Positions 1-12,919 of a DNA stretch of 64,000 bases are shown here, one piece after another. The stretch's first letter is position 1; each line of letters opens with the position of its first letter. Position numbers and translations under genes: made by a program. The notes under the pieces are model-generated. The model was not told the origin of the DNA and did not search any database. It was given only the letters and a program-made list of their open reading frames with translations. Origin of the DNA: Oscheius sp. JU75 (lineage: Eukaryota > Nematoda > Chromadorea > Rhabditida > Rhabditidae); the NCBI GenBank assembly GCA_037178855.1, contig JASJZC010000004.1, forward strand, positions 4,526,001 through 4,590,000, read 5' to 3'.

Positions 1-1898
1 ATGCCACCGGACACAGGCCGAGACCGGTGTCACTTGCCAAACACGCAGATGTTGAGGGGCTACTTGAGCTTCTGAAAAACTTTATATTTGAACCATGACA
101 TTAAGCTGTTACTAGTTCGAATGCGCGAATCATTTTCTAAAGAGATGGAAATACGCGTCATTCGAGATTAGCAGCTTGTTTGAATAGCTATTCTCGGCTG
201 GTATTGGGAATTTCACGCCTGTGGAATATTGGTGTTGGATAGGCTCAGAGATTATTTAACACTCCTTGAGCATACCAGAATTATCAGGGTTCTTTTGTTA
301 AATGCAAAAAAAAACTTGACTGTAGCGACAGGCAAAGCTAGTCACTCTTTTCAATTTCTGCAGATGTTTTAGGCGTTTTCTATGTTCCGATTATGCTTCT
401 CAGAGACCGTTTAATTCGGACTATTTCTCTTGCAAAGGACCAAATAGGGTACCAAGTGAGGCAAACTTAGACTGTCATTTCGGCTCAATACACTAGTTTT
501 TGGTCGTACTACAATCGTTCTCCTGTCTCTTGATTTCCCCAACAAAAGTGAATGATCTATATCTTCTACGATAGACACTTTCACCACCTAAAGTGTTTGG
601 CAAGATACAGCTTCTCTAACTGTATGAGTAGATCTGAATCTAGAATGACCATTGCTAGAGTGCCAATACATTTCAGTTACTTGACTGTGCTGGCTCCTTG
701 CACGTCTAGCCACTCTGGAGACAGAGTCAGCCGTGAGTAGCCTTCTCTTATCTGAGCCAAACGAAGCGTGACAGAAGAGCAGATAGGAAATGAGAGAAAT
801 CGAAGAGTAGAGAGCTAGAAAATCCGCGTCGGGTCAGAAAAAACCGTCCCCCTGGGGAGTCGACACTGCTCTCGGCGGCCCCCGGAAGCCTAGAGATAGC
901 TGTCCTGACCCCGAGACTCTAATTACATTCTGCGAGTAATCATGTATGCATTAAAACTCGCGTTTTCATTTCCCTCGTTTTGTCTTCGACACTGACAAAA
1001 TATTGGATAAGGTCTGGAGAGAGAGGGACCTTCTTGAGTCACAAACACCTATTAGTAGAATTAGCGTTGGCACATCACACCGAATAGCTGGTGACATCCG
1101 GCGTGTAAAGAACTGCTAGAGAGGAGTCTAATATAGAAGAGAGATGTCTTTTTGTGCAGTTTAGGTACTGAAAGGGAGTCAAGACATGAAACTGTCACTT
1201 TGTTCATGTATTGGCTCTAGAGCTGGAACTGTTCGGATAGGAGAATTGAACCATGAAAGACGTTCACGGACACAAAAGAGTCGAGCGGATATTCACAGAA
1301 AGTTGATAAAATGAAATGTGAACCAAGATACTTAGTGGCCAGAAGTTGGAAAAGGCACACAGAACAAGGACATAACAAGAGATATGATATCATTCAAGAC
1401 TCTCCATGGTCAAGAGAAGTGATACTGAATGCCACATTGATATTCAAAGAGTTCAGGTTTTGGATAATACATAACCCATAGCTTTGTCTTAGCATGACTT
1501 GCCAGCTTTTTCTTGTGCTGACGCATGGTTAGACGGACACCATTGCACTTTTTTAGTAGTTGAGAGATCTGGACTCCAAGGACAGTCTATCGGGGAAAAT
1601 GAGTAATGATCGAGACAGGTTCATGAAGAAAGACATCGTCTTGCTAGTGTAAGTGGAAGGTTTTGAACAAAATAAATAGAAATCAGTTGTTTACGACCCA
1701 GTGCTCATTTGGACTGTTTGACTCTCTTCTAACTTATCTTGCCAACACTGATCTAGAATAATACTTAACAGAAAAGGCTACAAACATTGCCAAGTGTTCT
1801 CCCAGATTAGAGTTGACATGTGTTACAGACAAACATCACTTGCTCATTGTAAAGGAAGGATAACTGGAAAAGATATGCTCAAACTACTTTTGACTCAC
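1..1898. other. No supportable gene; downstream intron or flank of the RIM-binding protein gene
   Basis: I see no conserved reading frame on either strand here; open frames are short and of random composition. The RIM-BP gene on the minus strand splices out at 1898 (donor GTGAGT just below 1899), so at least the right part is an intron of that gene. Its remaining exons, expected to encode a third FN3 and the C-terminal SH3 domains, are not visible here and probably lie beyond the left edge. Confidence 0.5.
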
Positions 1899-3470
1899 CA
1901 TTGCCTACTGCTATACTACACGATTGGTCGGGACTATGACCCTGGTCGGTGACTGCACGGACGGACACATTCACAGAATGATCCAATGCAACGTCTTCTA
2001 TCAAGGCACGACACTGAAATCCCTTTATAAAGGTGAAGAGAAAACAAACACACCTTGTAAGATCCGGGAACGACGGCGCGGACAGAACTGTCCACACAGA
2101 CGTGATACTGCGAGACGACTACGAAAGACTCTTCGGGCGGCGACCACGAGATGACAAGGCTTCTACTCAGCTTCTTTTCTACTACGAGGTCCCGTGGACA
2201 AGGCACTGAAAGAGCAAGTTAATAGCCGGGGAGACAAAGTATAATTATGAGGTCAGTGCCGAGACGGACAGCTTCCGCCTACCACATATAATTGTTTTGA
2301 TTTGATTATGTTCAGTCCCTCACTCTCTTCATTCTATTCCCTTCAGAGAGTCTCTCTGCCAGTTGAAGTGAGTCTCGCGCGCGCCATCCTCTCTCGGGGG
2401 TGGGGTTTCAATTTGAGGTGCTACTGGCCAGCCTCAGTTCTCCCGTGCGTGCCTCCAGAGGGACGGGAATCGATCCGAGGCGTCGGAGAGAGGGAGAGAG
2501 TGAAGTGGGAGAACCGCCCCCGGCTATTGTTTTCTGATACCCCTCTGCCAAACTTGGACTAGTAGACAGAGACTTATGGATACTAGAGAGTCTTGACTTG
2601 TTCCAGTCTCTTTCCCATGGAGAAGGGGCGGAGTCGGAGCACGAACTGCACATTATGTCAGCCATAAACATAATTATAGAGGATTAGTTGTCTGTCTAGA
2701 GAGAGAACGCAAAAAAAAAAACGACTGGGGCTGTGTCGAATTGCATTCCTCTTGAGGAACTTGGTGTTTCTAATTGTGGTGAAAGAATTTCTGACTCTTT
2801 GGACGTCATCAAGGCTATTGGGTTTCATTCGGAGGACAAGGTATGGACTCACCTCTGGGGCTATCATTTTGCTTAATTTCCTGGACGGTTACTTTGGAGA
2901 CGTCAGCTGGCGGGAACGGGCAGACACTATCCGGCAGGTGACTAGTGTCCTACATTTATTTTAGTATTAGAAAACAAGGGAAAGTACCGGCGGTTCCGTT
3001 GTGAAGTCGTGTTGAATGGTGGTGAGATGAGGTGGGACGGAGAGCGGGAAAGAGGGAGAAGGAGCTCTGGCATTCTGCAGAATCAAATGATCCGGCACTC
3101 TTTCGACGTAATTGGAAGGGACAAGTCCGGTCCGACCGTCGAGAGTTTCACCGCGAAAGAAGCCATCCGAGTCCATCTCTCCCTTGACCAAGATCACATC
3201 ACCAGGGTTGAGAGGTAGCTCCAGCTGAGGATTGTCGTTTGGGGAATCGCGTAAAGGCAGGTACTGAGGGTTTCTTGGTCTTTTGAACAAAAAAGAAAAG
3301 AAACCTGGAATAGGGCACGAAAGACACGGCAGTGTGGTTTGTTCCTGAGGGTTAGAAGGAGTTGATCTGAAGAGGGTGGTGGACCATTTAGAGGCCCGGA
3401 CGGGCCCAGTGGCGGACCCACGCCAAGCCCCAAAGGGCCTGCCGATATGGACATCCGCCCCTGGAACAGA
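1899..3470 (-). CDS. rimb-1: RIM-binding protein (RIM-BP), partial
   Basis: Active-zone scaffold that links RIM to presynaptic voltage-gated calcium channels. Reading on minus, an exon ending at 3305 (RVFRALFQ) joins across a 41-nt intron to an exon starting at 3263 that encodes the family's first SH3 domain, with SPNDNPQLELPL, DSDGFFRGE, GRTGLVPSNYVERV. That SPNxNPxxELPL insert is characteristic of RIM-BP SH3-I. Exon 2941-2853 begins a fibronectin-III domain (PPADVSKVTVQEI). Exon 2205-2054 (SLVISWSPPEE, VVSQYHVCVD, VPGSYK) and exon 2013-1899 (VNVSVRAVTDQG) form a further FN3. Proline/glycine-rich sequence precedes SH3-I around 3340-3450. The N-terminus, the sequence between 2206 and 2852 and the 3' part are unresolved. 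The SH3-then-FN3 order matches the family. Family assignment is firm; the boundaries are not. Confidence 0.8.
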
Positions 3471-3509
3471 ACTCTTTGTTTGGTATAGAAAACAGATGAT
3501 CTCTCTCAA

Positions 3510-4725
3510 TTACTCAAAAATTTGCGTTGACACAAAATGCGTACGCAAAATCGCACTAAAGTACGAAAAATACTGCCGCAACAGTTTTTTTCTGTTTTCT
3601 CCATATCTCTGATTATTCATCCGTTACCAGTTATTTTATAAGCAAAAGTGTCAAGAATAGCTAAAAGAAGGCTTTCTGTTTAGGGTAGCTTTACGCTCGA
3701 TTGTCAGCAGCCAGTCTCTAGATCCAAAAGTTGTCCAATTGACCAAAGACTTTTAGTAAACTTTCCCAAGTTTTTCTCAAAACTTTGCTTTCAAAACTCT
3801 TGCAATTACCGAAGCTAGGACATCTATGAATAGCGAGTATTGTAGTCTACTAGAAATTGAGAAGAAATGTACCTCCTAGGCCATACGGCACGTGTAGCGC
3901 GGCAACATCGATTCAGAAGCCGCGCCCCCAGCTTGTAATAAGAAATCAATAGGAAAAGTGAGCAGGTTGTCCAGTCAGTACAGAAGAGAAGAAGCTAGTA
4001 CTGGAGACGGGGAAGGCCGTTCGATATAGACGACTAATGGAGGCACACACACGCGGGGGAAGCACAGCGGTCAATGAGAGGGCGAGAGGGGACCTACGGA
4101 CCTTGACGCAACCCAATGAACACATCCTAATTGTAACTTTCGTGGATTCTTTGTGACTCTCATCTAGAAGAGGCTATGATTTGAATATGTATTTACGGAA
4201 TTACTGTAGAGAGTACTGTAAGAGACTGTTCTACTCCATGTTATTAACAATTCGTTTGGCAAGCGGTTTTATGTAGCCCCAAACTCTGCGAGAGTGCACC
4301 AAGACTGAAGACAGTCCCATCCTTCGCTTATAGCCAGTTTCATTAAAAAACAGGATAATTTCGGTTTATTTGCCCGGTTAACTGCTCCTGCCTATGCATA
4401 GCCAAGTAGACGTAAGGACAATCGCGTGGGTGGGCACATGGATACCGATTGTGTCTCATTCCGCAGAAAAAAAAGAGGTGAACCCTCTAGGCAGCGTTCA
4501 AAGGTTAAAGCTTTTACTATCAACCAGCACTCTCTGGACTGGTTAACACTGTTATTAAGCGCTACAACACCGCTCGGACTTCAAGAAGCCCTCTCACAAC
4601 TTCTGGTTTGACTACGCAGTATTCTTCAGTTGTCATCAGTCTCTTTCCTTCGTCTCGATTGCACCTGGTAACTGACGTAATTTAACAATTAAATCCCAAC
4701 AACAGAATCTTACAAAACAACAAAA
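3510..4725. other. Intergenic or intronic, nothing recognised
   Basis: The 1.2 kb between the first visible RIM-BP exon and the ALKBH8 stop has only short reading frames and no recognisable domain. It may contain RIM-BP 5' exons or its promoter, but I cannot support either. Confidence 0.4.
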
Positions 4726-6962
4726 TCAAAAACTTTTCGATATACAAGCAATGTAATTTCCTTGTTCTTTTTGGATCGAGTCTAGCTGGCAGCCGGGGAC
4801 CGAGGAGACGAGTTCTTCCATCTCTCCCTCCCGGAAGACATGGTAGTATCTGAAAAATGAAAATGATGGTGAGTGTGAGTGACTTCTTCTTGAGTATCAA
4901 ACCACGGCAGTTTTTGACAAGGCAGTAAAGACCTCGAAAAAGGTCGAATTTCCGTCAGGAGCTGCTTCGGATGAAGAGTAACGAACCTGAGAAATGTCTC
5001 TTTTTGTGCATCAATGGTCCACGGAACGAGTACGTCTTGTTGGACAAAATTCTTTCCGTCGTGAACTTTCAGCCTAGACATGCCATTTTGAATTTCTTCC
5101 TCCGTTTCGTCCTAAATTTGATCTGTCAAGAGAAAGTGACCAATTCTACTTTGTTGCTGCGCATCTTGGCGTATTCGGAGTCACTTTGATCCATCGACCA
5201 GACCGTGATACACGCTCGTCCTCCCGATCTCAAGACTCGGACAATCTCTTTCACTAGCTGCTGTCGCCTCGTAAACGAGGACATGTGATGGAGGACGGCG
5301 ATGCAGATCACAGCGTCAGCTCCTTCTTTGAACGGGAGATGGAGAGCATCCGAGCGACATATCTGGCACTCTTTCTTGTAGGCTATTTGACACAATCCCA
5401 TACACATGTCACAGCCGAACTGAAGCCTTTTTTTATATGAAAAGAGGCCAGAAAACCTTGTAGAGTTGGTCCTTAGGGATAAGGTATTTGCCATTTCCAC
5501 AGCCTACGTCGTAGAGAACGGAATATCGAGGAATCGAGTCGAGAAACCTGACAACTTATTGGGTGGCATGTCAAAAAAAGAATACCTTTTCACGCCAGTC
5601 CAGCTGGAATGCCTGGTTTCGTCAAAATGCGAGGAGATGTTCTCATAGACGTCAGACACGTAGGAATCTTCCAGTTTCCGTGCTGAATCCTCGGATTTTG
5701 GGACGGCCATCTCTCCCTTGCGATCCCAGTCACAGAACTCTTTGTAGGCACATTGACAGGGCTCTTTCCGAATGGTTCGAAATGTCAACGAAATCCGCAG
5801 CTGTCTGGCTAGGAGACGATTCGAGTGCGGATCCACGTCGTATTTTCTGTTCACGATTCTGGAAGAAGATTTAAAAGCAGGTGAAGAAAGGAACAAACCC
5901 ATGCTTCCAGCGGTATCTTGACTCGCCTTTCATCACACACAACGAACGACGTTTCAACAGTACTGGCGAGACTCTGGTCGAATTGGCTCCATCCTTGAAT
6001 TCCATGACGACATCAGACGCAAGACTTAGCGATATTACTGACTCTTCGAAAGCGGAATGCGTGTCGTAATGGGAAGGAATTCCGTGACCGGGAGAGTAGA
6101 TATTCGTCGTGACCTAGGAGATTGCTGACTGTTATAAACAGAATTACTTGATCGGGACGATGTTCTGTATACTTTTCACAGAGAAGCCGGTTTATCAACT
6201 TGTTAACGATTGCCGGAATAGGCTCTGCTGAATCACTGGCCGAGTTGGTACTGTAGTCGAAGACGTGACCGTAGTGGATGACCGAACGATGTTTTAGACT
6301 CTTTGCTAGAAAAATGATCATTGGAACAATTCTGAGCATCCCTACCATTGGAATTGTTGAGAAAGAAATCGATCAAATTGGCCTCCTCTTCGCTGGAAAC
6401 GAATTCCTCCACTATTTCCAAGTCTTTTGGCAAAAACACTTCCTCTTTATTGCTTTGTGGGACTGAAATCTCCTAGTTTCTAAAAGGAAAGAACTCTTAC
6501 AGCGCTTGACGAAAGCAATAACGAAGGGCTGATGAGAATTGGCCAGTGATTGATGAACAAGACCTTGCAGTTCGTCTTTTGCTTTGGATGCCAGCTCCGT
6601 GGATGATAGTTTAACAAAGGAATACGCTCTAAATTTACCTAATTTGTCTCAGCAGAATGTACGCATACCTCTTGTTGGGATAAACCACATACTCGGAATC
6701 CGGATCGATGGGAGAGATAATCTTCTGGAGTTCTTCTGGCGACACGCCACAAAGAACACTGCTGTTACTCACAAAAAGATACTGAAATTTCGGTAGAGAA
6801 TAACAAAAATGGACCTACTTCTGTCGGCTCGGCGGAAACTTCGACGTCGGGATCGTGTCTGCGCAGTTGTTCCAAACTCTTTTGCAGCTTCTTCTTGAGT
6901 TTTCCACCTTCTAATCTTACTCCTAGTGGCTTCGTTTTTGCTCCATTGAAGTCTAAAGGCAT
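4726..6962 (-). CDS. alkb-8: ALKBH8 tRNA hydroxylase/methyltransferase
   Basis: Bifunctional enzyme that completes the wobble-uridine side chain (mcm5U and its hydroxylated form) in anticodons of certain tRNAs. The start at 6962 gives [11 protein letters not shown], followed by an RRM-like segment. The AlkB dioxygenase part carries [10 protein letters not shown] (about 6280-6310) and [16 protein letters not shown] with the iron-binding HxD pair (about 6070). A cysteine cluster (CQCAYKEFC) near 5750 links to the TRM9-type methyltransferase: [24 protein letters not shown] across an intron, [10 protein letters not shown] and [14 protein letters not shown]. The C-terminal QQDVLVPW and YYHVFREGE boxes precede a TGA at 4726-4728. 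Domain order RRM, AlkB, methyltransferase is that of full-length animal ALKBH8, so it appears intact. About eight short introns interrupt it. The CWF19L2 gene starts divergently 290 bp away. Confidence 0.9.
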
Positions 6963-7251
6963 ACTTTGGGAAAGCTACAAGGAATAACTAACACATTCTA
7001 TGCTGACAGGGCTCCAGCTGCTACTGCTTCTTTTTCCTCTCGTTGTGTTATTATCTGTGAACGACTGATTAGCAGATTTTTAAACAACTTTCTGAACATG
7101 AAAAAAATAGGGGAGCTTTGAAATATGAGAAATGAAGAAGTACGCAGTGTCATCTCGCTCACGCAAATCTTCAAACCTGTTGACATTCGAATATCTTTCT
7201 CCTTCTTTTCTTTCAAATTGTTGCTGCTCTCATCAATTTTACCTATTTAAG

Positions 7252-10200
7252 ATGTTCCGAAAACCAGACGAGGACGAAGACTATGGCTCCAGAGTGGTCA
7301 AGGCCAAGCCCATTTCCGAGAAGTACGCAAAAAAGCTTGGAAGTGCTTATGGCGGTGGAAAAGTAAGTCTTTCTCCACAGTCTTTCCATTTTGCTTCAGG
7401 ACTTTGTCACAGGCAGTTCACGGTCCCAAAATGAGTTCTATGGACACCAAGAAGTGAACAATGAACAAGCACCCAGCTCTGCAGCCCTAACCGAGGACGA
7501 GAAGAACAAAATTCACGCGAAAATAATGAAGGCTGAGATGAAGGGAGATATGGTAAAGTTTCTACACATGTTTTGTAGCAAAAATGATCCAGGATCTTGT
7601 CCGGAAACTGAAGAGAAAGCTCGATGGGGGAGACGAGAGAGGACCGAAGGAAAAAGTTGTCGTTATGATGAAGAGGGACCGGAGTGGAAACGTTGTTCCA
7701 GCGAGCGGCAAACGGGACGATCGAGACAGATATGCCCAGGTCCTTACTCCCTTTTGAGCTTACAAATTATGTTCAGGGATCATCACGCATGAACAAAGAA
7801 TACGCTAAAGACCAGGAGCTAGAAGAGATGGTCCGAGAGGAGAAAACTGGGTCGGCCAAAGATCAGTTGAGAATGTTCGAACGGTCTATTGTGGTGAGCT
7901 TGTTCTTCTGATAACACCCGAATGCGAAAAATTTTCACTTCTTGCCCCGTTGTTAAATTAAAATTCTCTGAGACGAAACATTTTAGACTGGTGTTCATCG
8001 AAGCGCTTATAAATCACCTTAAAGCATTTCTAAATAAAAACATGAGCTCTTTACTGAGGGATTTTAAGTTTCAGTGTTTATTTGGCCTGAAAACTGATTT
8101 TCTGGTCTGCGGAATTCCTCCTTCGACGAAAGCGATAATGCTGCGCACCGCAGACGATTCTATTTTTGCTGGAATGCGCTGACGTAGCCATCGTGCTGTC
8201 TTTTTGGAATAGACTCGTCTAACTGCCACTTAACTGCTTCAAAACTCGATTCATTTTCAGAAAAGTGCGAAAATTAAACGACACGATGACGAGAGCGTCG
8301 ACGATATTGCCGAGATGCAGAAGGTCCGCAAGAAGGCCGACGAAAAGGATCAGCGAAAACGGGAGAAGGAGCAGAGAAAAGGTTTGTTATTCTTGTCTTT
8401 TCTGTCCGCTTAAAAGTGGTACTTGATGTATGGTTCAAAGTGTTCCTTTGATCAAGAACTAGATTTATTTATATTTTGGTCGAACTTTTGCTCCTCTAAC
8501 ATCACAATATTTCTATGACCTTGAGAAGATGAAAGAGCATATTGAAGTGAGGGCGAGAGAGACGATCAATTGTTTCCTTTACGAGACACACAACTCCCAA
8601 CTACCCGAAAATCCAACTCTGATCAATCACACGGCATATCAAACAGGGCGTTTCCCTAACAAATTACCGGGCATTAGTGCTGGGGTGTGTCCTCTGTATA
8701 TAGACTGGGGGAAAAATACTCTCTCCGGGAAGAAGGAACTTGTTCTGTCGACTTGTTAGGTGGCAATAACATGCTAGCCCCGTCGCTCTCAGTTGAACTA
8801 TCAGCAACATCGAAAACCACTATATCGGTCGATACGTTGGAATGCGCGACGCGACGAATTGATACGGGAGAGACTCCCGCTGTCAGAGTTCACAAGCTTC
8901 GATTTCCTCGTTGAGAGCGACGAAATTTGTACATTTTATTGGTAGAAGAAGGGGACCCGAACTATATACAGATCTGAGATCACGAATTGACATGTAGGCA
9001 CAAATATTAGGGAGGATCTGACTAGGGCGAAGGGACAACTTTTGAGTTTTGTAGAATCAAGCAGCACGGAAACCGCCGTTGTTGAATTCACTGACTTTCG
9101 CTGCCAGCTTCTTCATGAGACCGTGAATATTGCTCTTGGTCTCGGGAAGCACGTGTATTTTTCCTAAAGGTTATCTATTATTTCTTATTCAGTGTTTAAA
9201 CTCACTGGTTGGGATGTCGACTGAATCCTCCTCGGCCTCCTTGCATCTGATATTCTCGTAGTATGTAGCCTTGCGGAAGGGACGCATCAGTCGAGGGTTG
9301 TCTTTCTGGGTCTCACTCAACAGCTCGCAGAAACCCTTCTCCTGGTAGGCGAACGGGTGAAAGTAGTTGACTGCTTTACAACGAGGCTTCTCGGCGCACT
9401 TTTGAAGACAGTCCTCGTGTTCGTTCACGGTCATGGTGGCCATCATCGTGCCGAAGTAGACGTACTCCGGAATGGCATCGCTGCGCAGACCTTGGGGGCA
9501 CTCAGCAGCTAAATCATGTGAATGAGAAAAGCCAATATTTTGTCTTTTGGGTACTCTGATTTGTAGTAAAGACCCACCAGTTTCGTCGTAGGTTACATCG
9601 TAGAAAGCAGGCTGTCTTGAGGGGTTCAAATGAGCCCGGAGATCGCCCCACCATTCGGTGGTGGCAGCAGAAAGTGAAAATAAGGAGCTAACAACGAGGA
9701 TCCACATCACTAGAGACAGGGTGTCGAGTAGACTGGGCACGGAGCGCGCGTTAGACCCGTACAACCCCGCCCCTTTATCGCGCAACTCGTCCACCAGCTA
9801 TTTTTGTTTAAACTTATCAATCTGATCGAAGATTACTTGACCCTCCATGCGCCGAATCATTTATTTTTTTTACTTTGGTATAGAGTATGTAGTTTCGATG
9901 AGCTCATCTTCACCCTATTCAGCCTGTTTGCGACTAATTGAAGCCCCTTGGATCCAAACGGAGTTCATTCCGCACATTCCAGCGGGGCGATGGTGTTTGA
10001 ACCACTTCATTGAACCATTAAAGACATCCTCCAGAGTCTTCTTTACGCGGATTGTGACCACTTTTAGTCCATCTCATTTCGGCGATATGCTCATTGTATC
10101 ATCCGCGAACGGGTCCCCAAAAGTGTTCTTTGCCTGTTTGATTCAACTGATTTTTCTCTTTTCATTCCTCGTGTTTACGTGAAGTTTTCGGTTGTCCCGA

Positions 10201-12776
10201 AAAATCCGACCCCCCTCGCTCAAGGTGACATTCCGAAGTAAATGTTCGAGAGTTCCACCTGGCAGTAAAGAGTCAAAACAAGCCTGACGTAGTCGATAAT
10301 AAAACGAACAATTTCAGAACACAAGCGGCTGGAACGATCTTTGGACGACTGTATGCGATGCATCGAGAGCAGCAGACTGGTCAAGCACTGCGTCGTAGCT
10401 GTGGGTATCAATGTAAGCTTCTCTTCATTGCATAAGATACAAAACCATGTGAACATCATATAGCGATTTCTCGCATGTTACACAGGCTCTTGACCTCGCG
10501 TCTAACCTGCCTAGAATGGAGGAAAGTACGGTTTAATCCGTCTTTTTAGCCACAATGATTCGTGAAGCAGTCACAGCGTGACTTCAGCTAAAAAGCTGCC
10601 AGGCAAGTGCGCCAAGAAGGAAACATTTCAGACATATTTGGCCGTGGTCGAATGGGATGGACTAGATGACCAGCATCTGGTCATCGTCCCGACTGGACAC
10701 TGCTCCTCTTCGATTCAGCTCGACGAGAATGTCTGGGATGAGATGCGGCTCTGGAGAAAAGGTATCTTTCGTTCAGAATCCGAGTAAAAATGAATTTAGG
10801 ACTGACGGCGATGTGGCGCGAAGAGGGCAAGGATTGCGTCTTCATGGAGATGTCCCGAAACGTGAACATGAATCCGCATCTCATCGTTGAATGCATCCCG
10901 CTGCCAGAAGAAGTCGGCGACACTGCTCCAATCTACTTCAAGGTTTGTGGACATTCCTGTTCCATTCTGCTATTCGAAGGACACTTGAGAGCGGGGGATA
11001 TCCTCATTTCTTCTTCCCTCCTAAACTGGAGGAAGAGTTCGAAGACCGAAAGATACAGCGAGAAGGGTCACACAGGCTGCCATGCTAATCGCGAATTCCA
11101 TCTCTCGTCACTTGTCAGCAGCGCTAAACAACGGCTTCCTTCTTCAAATGAGACACTTTAGGGGTTACTGCGCGTGATTCAGAGACGATTTTTGAACAGG
11201 TAATGAAACGGTTCTCTTTTCAAATCACTGCACGTAGACGTTTGGACGTCGGCAATCTTTGCTGTACTTTTCGCGGAGTGAATCATTTTTTGACAGTAAA
11301 CAGTAGGTTCAAAACAGTTGTTGACGTATTGGAAAGAAACCTGTTAATTTTACAATCGTCCGCGTGCTAAGCAGTAACCTGGAAAGAATGTTTACATACT
11401 TTCGTGTTTTCCCAATGCAAGGTTCTCTCGCGTGACGGTCAAAGCAGAATCGGATTTGATCAAAAAGTAGGGAAAAGAAACAGTGAACGGAATGGGGAAG
11501 GGCTTTTTGCCGGTATCTAGTGACCCTAAGAGAGCGACGGACTGTGATTCAGTTGTCGCGAATTGGCCATAGTCCAATGGCGGTTTGGAAGCGACGAAAC
11601 AAAATCGGGGCCACTTGACAGAATTCCTCTCTCCTCGAAGAGAGTCAAGTTATCCCAAAGTTCACACGCTGCTGCGACTGTGTAAAACGTGGTTGTAGAG
11701 TGAAGGTCGGAAGAGATTTATAGGAGGACATTAAACGGACTGCGTCACAGAAAAAACTACTCCTAGGCGATCAGAAATTGTTGGCGAGGCTCGTGGAAAC
11801 AAAAAGTAGAATATCTGTCAGATGCTGATTCGACCAAACGCATTTGATTGATACGCCTTCCTTCGAAGGGCTCTGAACTGGGTTTGACCATGGCGCCCCG
11901 CTGTCTGTACGCGACAGTTTCAAACCACTTGCGGAGAGAAACTTTCTGCAAGGTCTAAGCTGTTGCAAAAATATTTTGGACTTGAAAGGTAGACGCACAA
12001 TAAATCTCAATCCTGAATTCTCGTTAGTTAGAGAGAAAATGGAAACTTAGCTGAATCAATAGTGTCCAGAAATGCATTAGGTAATGTCCATTCCAACTTT
12101 TTATCATTAACTGTATTGAGCTGGGATCTGACCTCAGTTACCAAAGAAACACTAGAAATCAAAAGCAGAGTTACTTATTTTTTTTTCCAGAAAGCCATCA
12201 ACGAATGCGAGGGAGAGTACACGGACAACAAGAAACTGATCGAGACTAAGGACCTCCGCCGTCAAATTCCAAGAGGATTCAGGTAGCTTTGTTCTTTTTC
12301 CCATCGAAGTATTTCAGCTACTTTGCGATAGACTTCGGACTCCAGAACGGCTATGCCCATGTGATTGAGAACATCGATGCTTTCCCATCCTCCTTCGGAC
12401 ATGTAAGTCGTTTTTATTTCTGAGCGGTTCGATCTGGATTCCATCGGCCTCTTGTCATCTGTTTTCGCAAGACAAAGTGGCCTCCACTGTCATATGACTT
12501 TCTGCGAACTGAAAATCATGACTTCGTTGACGGATTACGCTGATATATGGCGTGTTAAGCGACTGGTGTTCGTCCTTATCAAAGCATTCCACTGCCACTC
12601 CGACATATAGGCATTTTTTTTTCTAGGAAATCATCGCCGGAATGCTGGATCTACCTCCAAACAAGTGGAGAAAGATGGAGAAGCAAGAGTTCGGCGAGGT
12701 AAAAGCCAAGTGCGACCGCATGAAGACAGCCTGGGAGCCTTTCGATTGGACGAAGAAGCTCAAACGTCATGAGTGA
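7252..12776 (+). CDS. CWF19-like protein 2 (CWF19L2)
   Basis: Spliceosome-associated protein that acts late in splicing (debranching or intron-lariat spliceosome context in the CWF19/Drn1 family). Exon 1 starts at ATG 7252 directly after a TATTTAAG acceptor-like site. N-terminal charged exons extend to about 8381 (IKRHDDESVDDIAEM, KVRKKADEKDQRKREKEQRK). The conserved C-terminal half resumes at about 10317 with the zinc-binding start (DDCMRCIESS.LVKHCVVAVG), then HLVIVPTGHCSSS, LDENVWDEM, DCVFMEMSRN, ECIPLPEEVGD.APIYFKKAI, HVIENIDAFPSSFGHEIIAG, MLDLPPNKWRK and WEPFDWTKKL, ending TGA 12774-12776. A poly(A) signal AATAAA lies at 12801. Two introns are unusually long for this genome: about 8382-10316, which holds the PAN gene on the opposite strand, and 10943-12191. 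The exon around 10571-10761 has an odd lysine-rich lead (KKLPGKCAKKE), so its left edge is uncertain. Confidence 0.88.
9057..9707 (-). CDS. Secreted PAN/Apple-domain protein nested in a CWF19L2 intron
   Basis: Small secreted or cuticle-associated protein of unknown role. The start at 9707 gives MWILVVSSLFSLSAA, a good signal peptide; an in-frame Met at 9794 would place the hydrophobic segment internally, so I prefer 9707. After an intron of about 74 nt, the PAN-type domain carries the expected cysteine pattern: AECPQGLRSD, DCLQKCAEKPRCKAVNYF, GFCELLSE, YYENIRC. A last exon (GKIHVLPETKSN, then AAKVSEFNNGGF) ends with TGA at 9057-9059. PAN domains bind proteins or glycans and are abundant in nematode extracellular proteins. 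It lies wholly inside a long intron of the plus-strand CWF19L2 gene, in antisense orientation. Total length is about 175 residues with one PAN domain. Confidence 0.78.
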
Positions 12777-12919
12777 TCCCATTTTTAATGTATTTATTGC
12801 AATAAACCGAGAGAAATACACGAAAATAGATAGAGAGACCAATAGCAGAGGCTAAAATAAGATCCAGGTATGAACCAGAAAAGGTATATAGTACATCAAC
12901 ATGATAGGTAAGCTGGCAG

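Noticed and set aside
9847-10182. 111-codon plus frame inside the long CWF19L2 intron
   Set aside because: Reads as intronic sequence with no domain; the CWF19L2 exon resumes at about 10317 in a recognisable frame.
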